Below are positions 1 through 7,850 of a DNA stretch of 64,000 bases, in pieces. The notes beneath the pieces were generated by a model. It was not told the DNA's origin. It made no database searches and worked only from the letters and a program-made list of their open reading frames with translations. Origin of the DNA: Bacillus sp. SD088 (lineage in GTDB: Bacteria > Bacillota > Bacilli > Bacillales > Bacillaceae_C); the NCBI RefSeq assembly GCF_017355205.1, contig NZ_JADIJK010000010.1:115435-179434 (forward strand), given 5' to 3'. Position 1 is the first letter of the stretch. Every line of letters begins with the position of its first letter. Both the position numbers and the translations under genes were made by a program.

Positions 1-938
1 TAAGTGGCGATATCAATATTATCTTTTTCCAACCAACCCCAGTTCGTTCCAGAGGGTGCCATCGCCACATTGTCTTTACCAAATTCAGCTCCCCAGTTCA
101 TTAGCAAGCTACCTGGTTCCTCAGTTGGATAATTCCCTGGAATCGAAATCGTGTCTTCAATCATTTTGAAAAAACGTTTATAGTCGTCATTCCCAGAAAT
201 ATTCACTTCATCTGTATCAGGATCAACAGCTTGTGTGCTAAATTGCGTCCATGCATCATAGGGTACATCAAGATCTAAGCCACGATATTCTACACCATTT
301 CTTTCACCTGTTAAATCTTTTGCTAGTTCGACAACCTCTTCCCATGTCATGCCATCCTCTGGGTAATTCACACCAAATGTATCAAATACATCTTTATTAT
401 AGTGTAAAGCCCATGTTGGCCGGCTGTTCGGAATAGCATAAAGGCTACCTTCATCATTCGGGTCTTGTTTACGTGTATATTCAACAATCGAAGGCTCTAA
501 TCTTGAAATGTCAAATCCGACTTTATCAACGATTTCATCATGATTATACGCTAAACCAAGCTCATCCATAAATTGTATATGCGTGGCAATACCTAGAGTG
601 ACAACATCGGGTGATTTCCCCGCAGCAATGATATTTTCTAATGTTTCGGGGTGGTCAGTTCCCGCTTCTTGGACTTCAATCGTCACATTTGGAAACTCCT
701 CTTTTAAAAGGTCTCCATAATCCTTCAAAAATTCCTCTTCTCCCCATTGGTGTGCCCAACGAATTGTCGCTTCTTGCTCTCTTATATTCGTCTCTTCGAC
801 TTTCTCTGTGTCATCACCTTTTTTGTTATCGTTATTGTCTCCATTTACAGATTCATTCGAATTACCACATGCTGCCACAAACGCTAACATACAACCAATG
901 ACAATGAATAATACTAGTAACTTACTTTTCTCTCTCAA
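1..938 (-). CDS. Sugar ABC transporter substrate-binding lipoprotein, C-terminus cut by window edge
   Basis: Predicted extracellular solute-binding lipoprotein of a carbohydrate ABC importer (family 1). About 312 residues are visible; the gene runs off the left edge. I place the start at a TTG at 938 because a GGGGG ribosome-binding site lies 9 bases upstream and the next residues are a lysine/arginine-rich n-region, a hydrophobic core and the lipobox FVAAC with the lipidated Cys at about residue 24. A low-complexity Asn/Asp/Lys linker follows, then binding-protein motifs such as IRWAHQWGEEE, the SPDVVTLG stretch and the NKDVFDTFGV stretch. Permeases would be expected beyond the left edge. 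The divergent order with the GntR/LacI-type regulator upstream is not seen (both are minus strand), but that regulator is the likely local controller. The family is certain enough; the substrate is unknown. Confidence 0.85.
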   Translation of the reverse strand, partial: MREKSKLLVLFIVIGCMLAFVAACGNSNESVNGDNNDNKKGDDTEKVEETNIREQEATIRWAHQWGEEEFLKDYGDLLKEEFPNVTIEVQEAGTDHPETLENIIAAGKSPDVVTLGIATHIQFMDELGLAYNHDEIVDKVGFDISRLEPSIVEYTRKQDPNDEGSLYAIPNSRPTWALHYNKDVFDTFGVNYPEDGMTWEEVVELAKDLTGERNGVEYRGLDLDVPYDAWTQFSTQAVDPDTDEVNISGNDDYKRFFKMIEDTISIPGNYPTEEPGSLLMNWGAEFGKDNVAMAPSGTNWGWLEKDNIDIAT

Positions 939-1185
939 TTTGCTTTTCCCCCTTTTTTATTTTCAATATTCCCCAGCTCGCATAAGATAAAGCCAGCTCA
1001 TCCCGATAAAATCGCGACAATATATTAAATCTGTTCATATGAATTTGTTGGGAAGATCACCTCCTAAAATACCAAGCATTTGCCCTATGTATATACCAAG
1101 AGCAACCTCTTTTCTTCAAAATAATAAAGTGTCTCTTTCTCTATATTCATAATTATGAATATATTTTTCACAAACAATAAATCTC
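939..1185. other. Intergenic region between regulator and sugar-binding protein gene
   Basis: This AT-rich gap of 247 bases lies between the regulator stop and the binding-protein start. It must hold the leader, and probably the promoter and operator, of the transporter operon. I see the ribosome-binding site close to 948 but no convincing terminator or palindrome. Confidence 0.4.
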
Positions 1186-2298
1186 CTAAACAAAAGTTTG
1201 CCTTTCCTCCTGTTCGAATGTCTTAATTACTTGATCATTAATATGCACAGGCACCATGATTTGTTGGACCTCTTTTTCATTTTTGAATTGTGATTGCAAA
1301 ATTTTGACGGCGATTTCCCCCATTTGCTCCGAGTTTTGTTTCGCTGTCAAAATTGGGTAGAGATCCAATTCACGGTCCTGATCAAAAGAGGCAATAGAAA
1401 ATTCTTCTGGAATTTGCTTATCGAGTCTTTTGGCCGCTTGATAAGCAATTTTGCCAGCATAAGCATTCATAGCAAATATACCGGATATATCAGGATTTGC
1501 TTGTAAAAATCCAACAGCTTTTTCTATTACATTCTCATGAAGGATGTCAGTAAACCAAGACGAACGATCAATGGGCATTTTCGCATCTTCGAGAGCTTGC
1601 ACAAATCCTTTAATTCTGTCTTCCACAGTAATCGTTGCATAATTTGGTGTAGTAAACAAACTAATTTTTTGCTGATACTCGCAAAGTCTTTTAGTCAATT
1701 GATAGGCACCTGTGACATTATCAGAATAAACCGCGGATGTTTCAATTCCTTTGAGATAACGGTCTAGTAAAACCAATGGAAACCCGTCCAATGTAAGACG
1801 AAGGATCTCTTCGTTATATACCTGATTATCTACAGGAAAAATGATTAATCCTTTTACACCTATTTTCAACATCATCTTGATCGCATTTTTTTCGACATTA
1901 CTATTATGATGTGATTGTTTCAGTATTAACCCATAAGCCATTGCATTAACAGCGGTTTCAACACTAGACAAAATTTGAGCGGAATACTGTTCAACAACCT
2001 CAGGCATAATCAAACCGATAAGCGGGGTGTCGGATTTGGACTCGCTGTATGTTTCCTTTCTTGCCCATTCGTCTCTAGATGGTTCAGCGACAAAGGTTCC
2101 TTTTCCAGGAATTCTATAGACTTTTCCATCTCCTGCAAGTTTGATAAGTGCATTTTTTGACGTAATACGGCTTACATTAAACTGTTTTGCTAATTCTGCC
2201 TCTGAAGGTAGCCGGTCATGCATTTTGTATATACCCTCTTCCATTTTTCCCGTTAAAAAATTGCTGATCTGGATATACAAAGGTGTTTTATTGCTAAT
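1186..2298 (-). CDS. GntR-type DNA-binding / LacI-type sugar-sensing transcriptional regulator
   Basis: One-component repressor of the AraR type: an N-terminal GntR winged helix (about residues 5-75, with LPSEAELAKQFNVSR and GKGTFV) fused to a periplasmic-binding-protein-like sensor (about 85-355, with GLIIFPVD, PLVLLDRYL and GIFAMNAYAG). The first standard start is TTG at 2280, but the strong GGAGG (2309-2313) is 28 bases from it. Reading upstream in frame gives an ATT at 2298, 10 bases after GGAGG, before an in-frame TGA. That start adds the residues SNKTPL, restoring the PLYIQI segment with which GntR proteins usually begin. I therefore use ATT 2298, with TTG 2280 as the alternative. Likely controls the sugar transporter that follows it. 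Inducer unknown. Confidence 0.8.
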   Translation of the reverse strand: MSNKTPLYIQISNFLTGKMEEGIYKMHDRLPSEAELAKQFNVSRITSKNALIKLAGDGKVYRIPGKGTFVAEPSRDEWARKETYSESKSDTPLIGLIMPEVVEQYSAQILSSVETAVNAMAYGLILKQSHHNSNVEKNAIKMMLKIGVKGLIIFPVDNQVYNEEILRLTLDGFPLVLLDRYLKGIETSAVYSDNVTGAYQLTKRLCEYQQKISLFTTPNYATITVEDRIKGFVQALEDAKMPIDRSSWFTDILHENVIEKAVGFLQANPDISGIFAMNAYAGKIAYQAAKRLDKQIPEEFSIASFDQDRELDLYPILTAKQNSEQMGEIAVKILQSQFKNEKEVQQIMVPVHINDQVIKTFEQEERQTFV

Positions 2299-2366
2299 TC
2301 AAATCCCCCCTCCCAAATCCTGGTATATCAGGTTGTATCTAGAAATACTGGATATATTCATAATAT

Positions 2367-2398
2367 AAGCGCTTTCTCCATCTTAGTCAAGCGCTTTC
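2367..2398. promoter_or_regulatory. Two tandem cre-like boxes upstream of the regulator gene
   Basis: The core AAGCGCTTTC occurs at 2367-2376 and again at 2389-2398, exactly 22 bases apart (about two helical turns). AAGCGCTT is the palindromic centre of CcpA catabolite-response elements; the outer positions match the consensus only partly. Upstream of the GntR/LacI-type regulator this suggests carbon catabolite control, possibly also of the sugar transporter. Confidence 0.45.
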
Positions 2399-2504
2399 AT
2401 TGAAATAAAAATGAATTTACACAAGATATCTCGGAAGCAATCGGATAAACGGTTAATTCTTGATTTCCCATCCCCCATTTTTACTTTTGAAAATGTCTCA
2501 TCAA

Positions 2505-2536
2505 ACAAAAAAAGCCCTCTCAACTAAAGAGGACTT
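2505..2536 (-). terminator. Rho-independent terminator of the two-component operon
   Basis: Minus-strand hairpin with arms at 2528-2536 and 2512-2520 (9 pairs, one G-T), 7-base loop, followed by a T-run. It lies 20 bases after the stop of the membrane protein gene. Confidence 0.85.
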
Positions 2537-2556
2537 TATTGCACAAAAGTGGGATT

Positions 2557-3327
2557 TTATTTTCGAGTCTTAGATAAAATCGTCATAAATACCAATTGAA
2601 TCAGCGTCATGATGTAGGAATACACTAGAATCATTCCGATCACAATCGTCGGAGACCACATTATATGGATGAAAAGACTTAAGCCCGAACAGATCACATA
2701 CATGACGCTAATTGTTAACATTGTCGGTACTAATGATTTAGCTAAATAGGTACGACTTAATTTAAGCGCTCCAGGAATATGAACTTTGTCTAATACAATC
2801 GTAAACTCTAGATAAATAAAGATGATTCGCAAAACAATCAAGCTGCTTAACGCAGCAAAGCCACCTATCCCAGGAAAGAAAATAACGAGAAAAGCGGTTA
2901 AACTTATTTTAAGAAAATACAGGATTATCTCTAGAATAAGAAATTGCAACCAATTTTTCTTACTCGCTTTAATAAATTCAGAAAATGAATAACTTTCGCC
3001 TTCTACTACGGTATGTAAAGATTGAATATAACCTCCTTGGAGAAATGTCCTAATAACAATTAGGATCAATACAGCCGCGCCTGAAAAAAAGGTTGTTTCA
3101 GCAGGACCGTTGAAGAAGGATAATTGATTAGCGAATAAAGGAATATTCTCGATATGACTAACAGATGGGAAGCCCATCTCTAAAATTAGTTTGACCGAAA
3201 ACATTGATTGTCCGTTAAAGCCGATAAAATAAAAGCCGATCGCGAACGCAATCAAATCATAAATAATTGGATAAACAAAGATGATGCCGTTTCGATGAAT
3301 CTCTCGAATGCTGTTATATAGCCTCAT
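2557..3327 (-). CDS. Polytopic membrane protein of unknown function, co-transcribed with a two-component system
   Basis: A 256-residue integral membrane protein with about five or six hydrophobic segments (near residues 15-35, 80-100, 128-152, 155-178, 200-222 and 225-248). I do not recognise a family with certainty; no transport motif, catalytic motif or ATP-binding site is visible. Its start overlaps the end of the upstream histidine kinase gene by 14 bases, so the three genes form one translationally coupled operon closed by the terminator at 2505-2536. Being last after a kinase and regulator, it could be the output or an accessory of that sensor, but this is only context. It resembles permease-like, multi-pass proteins of the YesL/DUF975 kind in general character without a diagnostic match. 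Confidence 0.7.
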   Translation of the reverse strand: MRLYNSIREIHRNGIIFVYPIIYDLIAFAIGFYFIGFNGQSMFSVKLILEMGFPSVSHIENIPLFANQLSFFNGPAETTFFSGAAVLILIVIRTFLQGGYIQSLHTVVEGESYSFSEFIKASKKNWLQFLILEIILYFLKISLTAFLVIFFPGIGGFAALSSLIVLRIIFIYLEFTIVLDKVHIPGALKLSRTYLAKSLVPTMLTISVMYVICSGLSLFIHIMWSPTIVIGMILVYSYIMTLIQLVFMTILSKTRK

Positions 3328-4726
3328 GAATTCCCTCCGAATTTTTGCTCTGCCCTTCTATTGCAACAAGTTGATTATCTAGCGGGATTTCGACCCAGAA
3401 TATTGAGCCTTTTTCCAGCTCACTTTCTACACCGATTTGTCCCCCATGCGCATGGACAAGCGCCTTCGATATACTAAGTCCAATCCCTGATCCACCATAA
3501 TCGCGGGATCGTGATTTGTCGATGCGGTAAAACCTATTAAAGACCAAGTTTAATTCATCTTCTGAAATGCCGATTCCATTATCCTGGCAATAAAATACAA
3601 AGTGATCATCCAGAATTTCGATAGTCACCCAAACATCACCGCCTGGTGGCGTATACTTCAAAGCATTCGAAAGAAGATTTGTAATTACTTGGATCATTCG
3701 ATCTGGATCTATGTAAGCCGTACAAGGCATACTTGGTGAATTAAAATGCATTTTGATTTTTCTTTGTTTGGCAATAAATAGAAAGCCTTCATATACCCCT
3801 CTTACCAAATCAGTAATATAGATTTTCCTAATCTTTAACTTAAACCTAGCTCCTTCTGCCTCTGATAATTGCTGAACATTACTAACCAATCTCGAAAATC
3901 TTTCCACTTCCTCATATATATCTTGTAAATTTTTATCTGTTTTCGGATAAACACCATCGACGATTGCTTCCAAACGGGCTAACACAGACGTAAGTGGTGT
4001 TCGTAATTCATGCGTTAAATCTTCCATCATTTGTTTACGCCAGTTCTCTACATTATTAAATTCTATTAACAGATTATTAATACTATCAATTAATTGCTTA
4101 GTTTCTGTTGTCCCAACCCTTGGGACGAATTCTTCTCGGTTCCCCTTTAATATTTTCTCAGCGTATCTCGCAGAAATCTTCATTGGTTCTGCATATCTTT
4201 TGGCAATGATTAGACTAATAATCAATGCAAGCAAGCTAGCAAAGATAAGAATATAAATTCGTCTGTGTGCCAATTCTTCTTCCAACCTTAGTATGGCCGG
4301 AGAGCTTAAATCTTCCTTCATATCATAATAAGCATGTAAATATCCAAGTGTTTTTCCATCCTTTACAATCGGCAATTCAACTACATAGGGATCATTATAT
4401 CTTGAATAGTCTAGCTTATTTTTAAATAAAACATGTCCGGTATCTTCTTGTACAAATTCAACAGGTGTTGCATATTCCTGGGCCATTTGCTCAAATCGTT
4501 TCCTATTCGCTGAAGCTTCAAGCGGATCCTTTAAATCTGCTCGGAAAAAAAAGCTCATCTGATAAGCTTTTTCGGAAAAATATTTTTGCTTATACTCTGT
4601 TAAAAGACGATCAGTAGAAAACCATAAAGTATAATAGATGCCAATAAGACCAAGGAGAGATAGAATAAATAGAATCATAAAAATGGAAACTTCCGTCCTT
4701 TTAAAAAATGATTTCATGAAATTCAA
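3314..4726 (-). CDS. Membrane sensor histidine kinase (HisKA/HATPase)
   Basis: A 470-residue sensor kinase. It has a first membrane helix at about 14-36, an extracytoplasmic sensor loop of about 115 residues, a second helix at about 155-175, a HAMP-like linker, a dimerisation/phosphoacceptor segment DLTHELRTPLTS with His239, and a catalytic domain with N-box NLLSNALKYT, G1 box DNGIGI and G2 box GGSGIGLSIS. It would phosphorylate the response regulator encoded just upstream, with which it overlaps by 4 bases (ATGA). The signal is unknown: the sensor loop has no recognisable PAS or dCache signature by eye. The architecture is that of PhoR/ResE-type kinases paired with OmpR-family regulators. 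Confidence 0.93.
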   Translation of the reverse strand: MNFMKSFFKRTEVSIFMILFILSLLGLIGIYYTLWFSTDRLLTEYKQKYFSEKAYQMSFFFRADLKDPLEASANRKRFEQMAQEYATPVEFVQEDTGHVLFKNKLDYSRYNDPYVVELPIVKDGKTLGYLHAYYDMKEDLSSPAILRLEEELAHRRIYILIFASLLALIISLIIAKRYAEPMKISARYAEKILKGNREEFVPRVGTTETKQLIDSINNLLIEFNNVENWRKQMMEDLTHELRTPLTSVLARLEAIVDGVYPKTDKNLQDIYEEVERFSRLVSNVQQLSEAEGARFKLKIRKIYITDLVRGVYEGFLFIAKQRKIKMHFNSPSMPCTAYIDPDRMIQVITNLLSNALKYTPPGGDVWVTIEILDDHFVFYCQDNGIGISEDELNLVFNRFYRIDKSRSRDYGGSGIGLSISKALVHAHGGQIGVESELEKGSIFWVEIPLDNQLVAIEGQSKNSEGIHEAI

Positions 4727-5430
4727 ACTTCCTTATCTAAGAAACTATTAAATGTGTAGCCTGCACCGATCTTTGTCACAATATACTTTGGTTTTTTGGG
4801 ATCTTGCTCAATCTTTTTGCGTAAATTTTTGATATGTGCATCCATCGCTCTCCCATCACCAATATATCGATAACCTTGTACTATATAAGATAAATCTTGA
4901 CGACTAAAAATTTTCCTTGGTTTCTTCACTAACGCATCTAATATTTTAAACTCAGTGGAAGTTAGCTTTACGGATTTTTGATTAACTAAAACTTCTTGCG
5001 TTTCAAAGTTAATCACCAAATCATTTTGATTCAAGCGCAAGATCGGATCCTCTTGTTTTTTCAGCATATCGATTCTCCGTAATAGAGCATTAATTCTGGC
5101 CAAAACCTCTTTAATTCGAAAAGGTTTAACGATATAATCATCTGCCCCAATGTTCAAGCCATTAATCATATCATCTTCACGAGATTTAGAAGAAATAATC
5201 ATAATCGGGACTTGAGATGTTTCTCTAATTCTTCTGCATACATCTTCACCAGACATTTTGGGAATCATGAGATCTAACAAAATGACATCCACTTTAAATT
5301 TCTCCACAACTTGAAGCGCTTCCATTCCGTCGCTAGCAATATAAACATGCCAGCCTTCTTTTAGAAAATAAGACTGTAAAACTTCACGGATCGATTTTTC
5401 ATCTTCAACAATGAGAATATCCATATCCAT
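4723..5430 (-). CDS. OmpR/PhoB-family response regulator
   Basis: Transcription factor with an N-terminal receiver domain (ILIVEDE, phosphoacceptor in ILLDLMIPKMSGED, conserved Lys in DDYIVKPF) and a C-terminal winged helix (LTSTEFKILDALV, DAHIKNLRKKIE, IVTKIGAGYTF). An upstream ATG at 5460 lacks a ribosome-binding site. The ATG at 5430 is preceded by AAAGGATGG, and the protein then begins MDMDILIVEDE as is usual, so I use 5430. With that start the protein has 235 residues and phosphoacceptor Asp53. It is the first gene of a three-gene operon with its kinase and a membrane protein. Targets cannot be read from the sequence; autoregulation is common in this family. Confidence 0.92.
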   Translation of the reverse strand: MDMDILIVEDEKSIREVLQSYFLKEGWHVYIASDGMEALQVVEKFKVDVILLDLMIPKMSGEDVCRRIRETSQVPIMIISSKSREDDMINGLNIGADDYIVKPFRIKEVLARINALLRRIDMLKKQEDPILRLNQNDLVINFETQEVLVNQKSVKLTSTEFKILDALVKKPRKIFSRQDLSYIVQGYRYIGDGRAMDAHIKNLRKKIEQDPKKPKYIVTKIGAGYTFNSFLDKEV

Positions 5431-5460
5431 TTTTTCATCCATCCTTTTTTTGTTAGTCAT

Positions 5461-5753
5461 AAGTTGGTAAGGGCAGCTTTATTCACAAAGAAAGTAATTC
5501 TGTCATGAACATAAGCGCAAGCATCCATTTTATAGATGAACGGTCAGGTCATGACATCTCACAAGTCATTGAACACTGAAACGGCTTTCATTCTGCCTAA
5601 CACGATGGTTCTAAATGCAAATCTTCGAAGTTACTTAAACTTCAACCTATTCTATAAACTACCATCTGTTTACAATCTTGTCAATTTCATTTCAGAAAGA
5701 ACAAAAGTGCAAGCGCCTTGAACTAGGAAGAAAGGCTAAATTCGCGCCCTCCT
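5461..5753. other. Gene-free stretch with the two-component operon promoter region
   Basis: About 290 bases between the response regulator and a tandem repeat. It should carry the promoter of the minus-strand two-component operon. Around 5706-5720 is a short match to the start of the Bacillaceae repeat seen in full at 46425 (CAAGCGCCTTG). No other gene is supported. Confidence 0.4.
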
Positions 5754-5930
5754 ACGCACGATTTTTCTCCATTTTGACTTAATTTTTGGTCTGTAGAACT
5801 CTCTACGTACCACTTTTCTTCGTTTTGACTTGATTTTTGGTGCGTAGAACTCTCTACGTACCACTTTTCTTCGTTTTGACTTGATTTTTGGTGCGTAGAA
5901 CTCTCTACGCACCACTTTTCTTCGTTTTTA
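5754..5930. repeat. 51-bp tandem repeat, about three and a half units
   Basis: The phrase CCACTTTTCTTCG recurs at 5810, 5861 and 5912, an exact 51-base period, and each unit carries a small dyad (GTAGA-ACTC-TCTAC). The first unit is degenerate. The period is a multiple of three, so a long open frame passes through it on the minus strand, but it includes a terminator and has no ribosome-binding site. I read this as a non-coding intergenic repeat. A single diverged relative lies at about 35220-35290. Confidence 0.85.
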
Positions 5931-5946
5931 CCTGATTTCCCAAGCA

Positions 5947-5981
5947 CTAAAAAAAACTCGCCCCAGTGCTGAGGGCGAGTT
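5947..5981 (-). terminator. Rho-independent terminator of the 12-kb transport operon
   Basis: Perfect 9-bp stem on the minus strand (arms 5973-5981 and 5955-5963, AACTCGCCC), loop of 9, then a run of eight T. It is 12 bases past the stop of the last permease gene, so it closes the operon 18346-5993. Confidence 0.93.
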
Positions 5982-5992
5982 CCATCTTTCAC

Positions 5993-6970
5993 TTATTCTA
6001 CTAAACCTGTGCGTTCTACCCCTTCCACAAAATGGCGTTGGAAGATCAAAAAGATCAATAACGGCGGAAGGATGGCGAGAAAACTGGCTGCCATTTTGAC
6101 AGCTCCCGCTTCATCGGCAGACATTTGTTGGGATTCCACAAAGCTTTCGATCACCCGATCTAGCGACAACATTTCACTAGCCAGTGGTAAATACTGTGAA
6201 TCTACTAAAAACATTTTTGGTAAATAAGTATCGTTCCAGGTCCAAACAAAGGAGAATAGGAACACCACTAACAGTGCAGGCTTTGCTAATGGGAGCATTA
6301 CTTTCAAAAAGAAGCGAAATGCGCTGGCACCATCAATTTTTGCTGCTTCTTCCAATTCCTTTGGTTGGGTGAGAAAGAATTGCCGGAAAATAATGACAAA
6401 CAGAGAACCCTTTACTCCAAACCCTAAAATCGATGGGACAATTAGCGTAAGAAAGCTGTCATTGATTCCCAATTTTGTATAACCAATAATGGTTGGAAGC
6501 ACCGTGACTTGCGGTGGAATAATGAAAGCAACAATCAATAAACCAAACACAATTTTTTTGAAAGGAAACTCTAAACGGGCCAATGCATAACCAGCTAGAG
6601 CACAAGTGATACAATGAAAAACAGCTGAACTCAATGCAACGATCATACTAATGGAGAAAGCTTGCCCATAATGCAGAGCCTTCCAAGCTTGTTTGATATG
6701 CCCCATATAAATTTCAGATGGGATCCACGTAATGGTCGGGTTAATTAAATCTCTTTCACTCATCACCATATTGACAATCATTTTTAAAATTGGGTTTAAA
6801 TAAATATAAGAGGTTGCGATAAATATTGTATATAGAAAGGCTTTAAAGAGCAGCCCTTCGTTAATTTCCTTACCCAGAATGACATATTTGGCGGTCGTAA
6901 GCCCTCTTTGCAAATAATGTCCTTTCTTCGGCCTTTGATACTTTTTCATCGTGCCTGTATTTGCATTCAT
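5993..6970 (-). CDS. Carbohydrate ABC transporter permease, MalG type (second pair)
   Basis: Inner permease subunit of a CUT1-type sugar importer, 325 residues. Six hydrophobic segments are visible, with the cytoplasmic EAA loop EEAAKIDGASAFRFFLKVMLP, which docks on the ATPase. Compared with typical MalG-type proteins (about 275-300) it has a longer, basic N-terminus (about 40 residues, GTMKKYQRPKKGHYLQRG) and a loop of about 30 residues after the first membrane helix. Start at 6970 is supported by AAGGAGG at 8 bases. It lies 12 bases after the MalF-type gene of the same pair and is the last gene before the terminator. The operon already has another MalF/MalG pair, so this pair could serve a second substrate or a second transporter sharing the same ATPase. 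Confidence 0.9.
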   Translation of the reverse strand: MNANTGTMKKYQRPKKGHYLQRGLTTAKYVILGKEINEGLLFKAFLYTIFIATSYIYLNPILKMIVNMVMSERDLINPTITWIPSEIYMGHIKQAWKALHYGQAFSISMIVALSSAVFHCITCALAGYALARLEFPFKKIVFGLLIVAFIIPPQVTVLPTIIGYTKLGINDSFLTLIVPSILGFGVKGSLFVIIFRQFFLTQPKELEEAAKIDGASAFRFFLKVMLPLAKPALLVVFLFSFVWTWNDTYLPKMFLVDSQYLPLASEMLSLDRVIESFVESQQMSADEAGAVKMAASFLAILPPLLIFLIFQRHFVEGVERTGLVE

Positions 6971-6982
6971 TTCCTCGCCTCC

Positions 6983-7849
6983 TTAACGACTTGCTGCTCT
7001 TTGTCTTTTATTAATACGGACGAAAATAAACATGACGATCATTAGGAATATAGCGATAATCAAGAAGTAAACCCACGCGAGCGCACTACTATATCCATAA
7101 TTTCCAGTACCAATTAAGTCGATAATAGGATTAAATGGGAATGTGAACATATCGACAACCGTATAAATTAAATTTAGGAAAATAAAAGGTGCCATAGCGG
7201 GTAAGGTAATTTTCCAGAAAACCTCCCATGGATTCGCTCCATCAATTCGCGCCGATTCATAAGCGGAGTTACTGATCGTTTGCCGCCCCGCTAAGAAAAT
7301 CAAAATTTGTACACCGGAGTACCATAACACAAGTACAAATCGATTCAGAATAGTTTTAACTGAATTCCCCCATGTACTGTTTCCTAGAAAAGCATCCAAA
7401 TATTCCCCTAGTGCAAATTTCTCTAAAAATCCTAAGCTTCCCTCTCCTTGATTGACAAATTCAGTTAAGAGATACCCGGTTGTGAAAATAACCGGGAGGA
7501 AAAAGATTGTACGAAATAGGAAACGCCCATGCAGCTTCTGATTCAGCAATATAGCAATCAGCAAGGAGAAAATGATGATGATCGGTACCATTAAGACAAT
7601 CTCCTGAAAAAAGGGAATCAGCTGATCATAAAACTCAGAGCTATTTAATAAGATTTCTCGATAATATTTGATACCGTTAAACTCATATTGCATCCCAGAT
7701 GGAAGGATTTTCACTTGATGAAAACTCATATACAAGGAAAATCCTAATGGAAAGGCAAGGAAAATCAAAAATCCAAGCATCCAGGGGGCAATAAATAATG
7801 ACCCTTCTAAATTACGTGCGACTTTTGCGTTTATCCTCCTTTTTTTCAT
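6983..7849 (-). CDS. Carbohydrate ABC transporter permease, MalF type (second pair)
   Basis: Permease of the CUT1 family with about six membrane segments and EAA motif YESARIDGANPWEVFWKITLP. A TTG at 7867 would give six extra residues but is itself the start of the AAGGAGG ribosome-binding site. I therefore use the ATG at 7849, which sits 8 bases after it (protein begins MKKRRINAKVARN, 288 residues). It starts one base after the stop of the DUF5696-like gene and is followed 12 bases later by the MalG-type partner. The large periplasmic loop between helices 1 and 2 carries segments such as LPSGMQYEFNGIKYY. Substrate unknown; the tight packing with the surface protein suggests they handle the same carbohydrate. 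Confidence 0.9.
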   Translation of the reverse strand: MKKRRINAKVARNLEGSLFIAPWMLGFLIFLAFPLGFSLYMSFHQVKILPSGMQYEFNGIKYYREILLNSSEFYDQLIPFFQEIVLMVPIIIIFSLLIAILLNQKLHGRFLFRTIFFLPVIFTTGYLLTEFVNQGEGSLGFLEKFALGEYLDAFLGNSTWGNSVKTILNRFVLVLWYSGVQILIFLAGRQTISNSAYESARIDGANPWEVFWKITLPAMAPFIFLNLIYTVVDMFTFPFNPIIDLIGTGNYGYSSALAWVYFLIIAIFLMIVMFIFVRINKRQRAASR

Positions 7850-7850
7850 G

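Noticed and set aside
251..990. Plus-strand frames opposite the sugar-binding protein
   Set aside because: They are antisense shadows of the binding-protein gene, with low-complexity Leu/His/Ser composition.
5723..5992. Minus-strand 89-residue open frame over the tandem repeat
   Set aside because: It is created by a 51-base period, contains the transcription terminator of the upstream operon, has no ribosome-binding site and consists of repeated EKWYVESSTHQKSSQN units.
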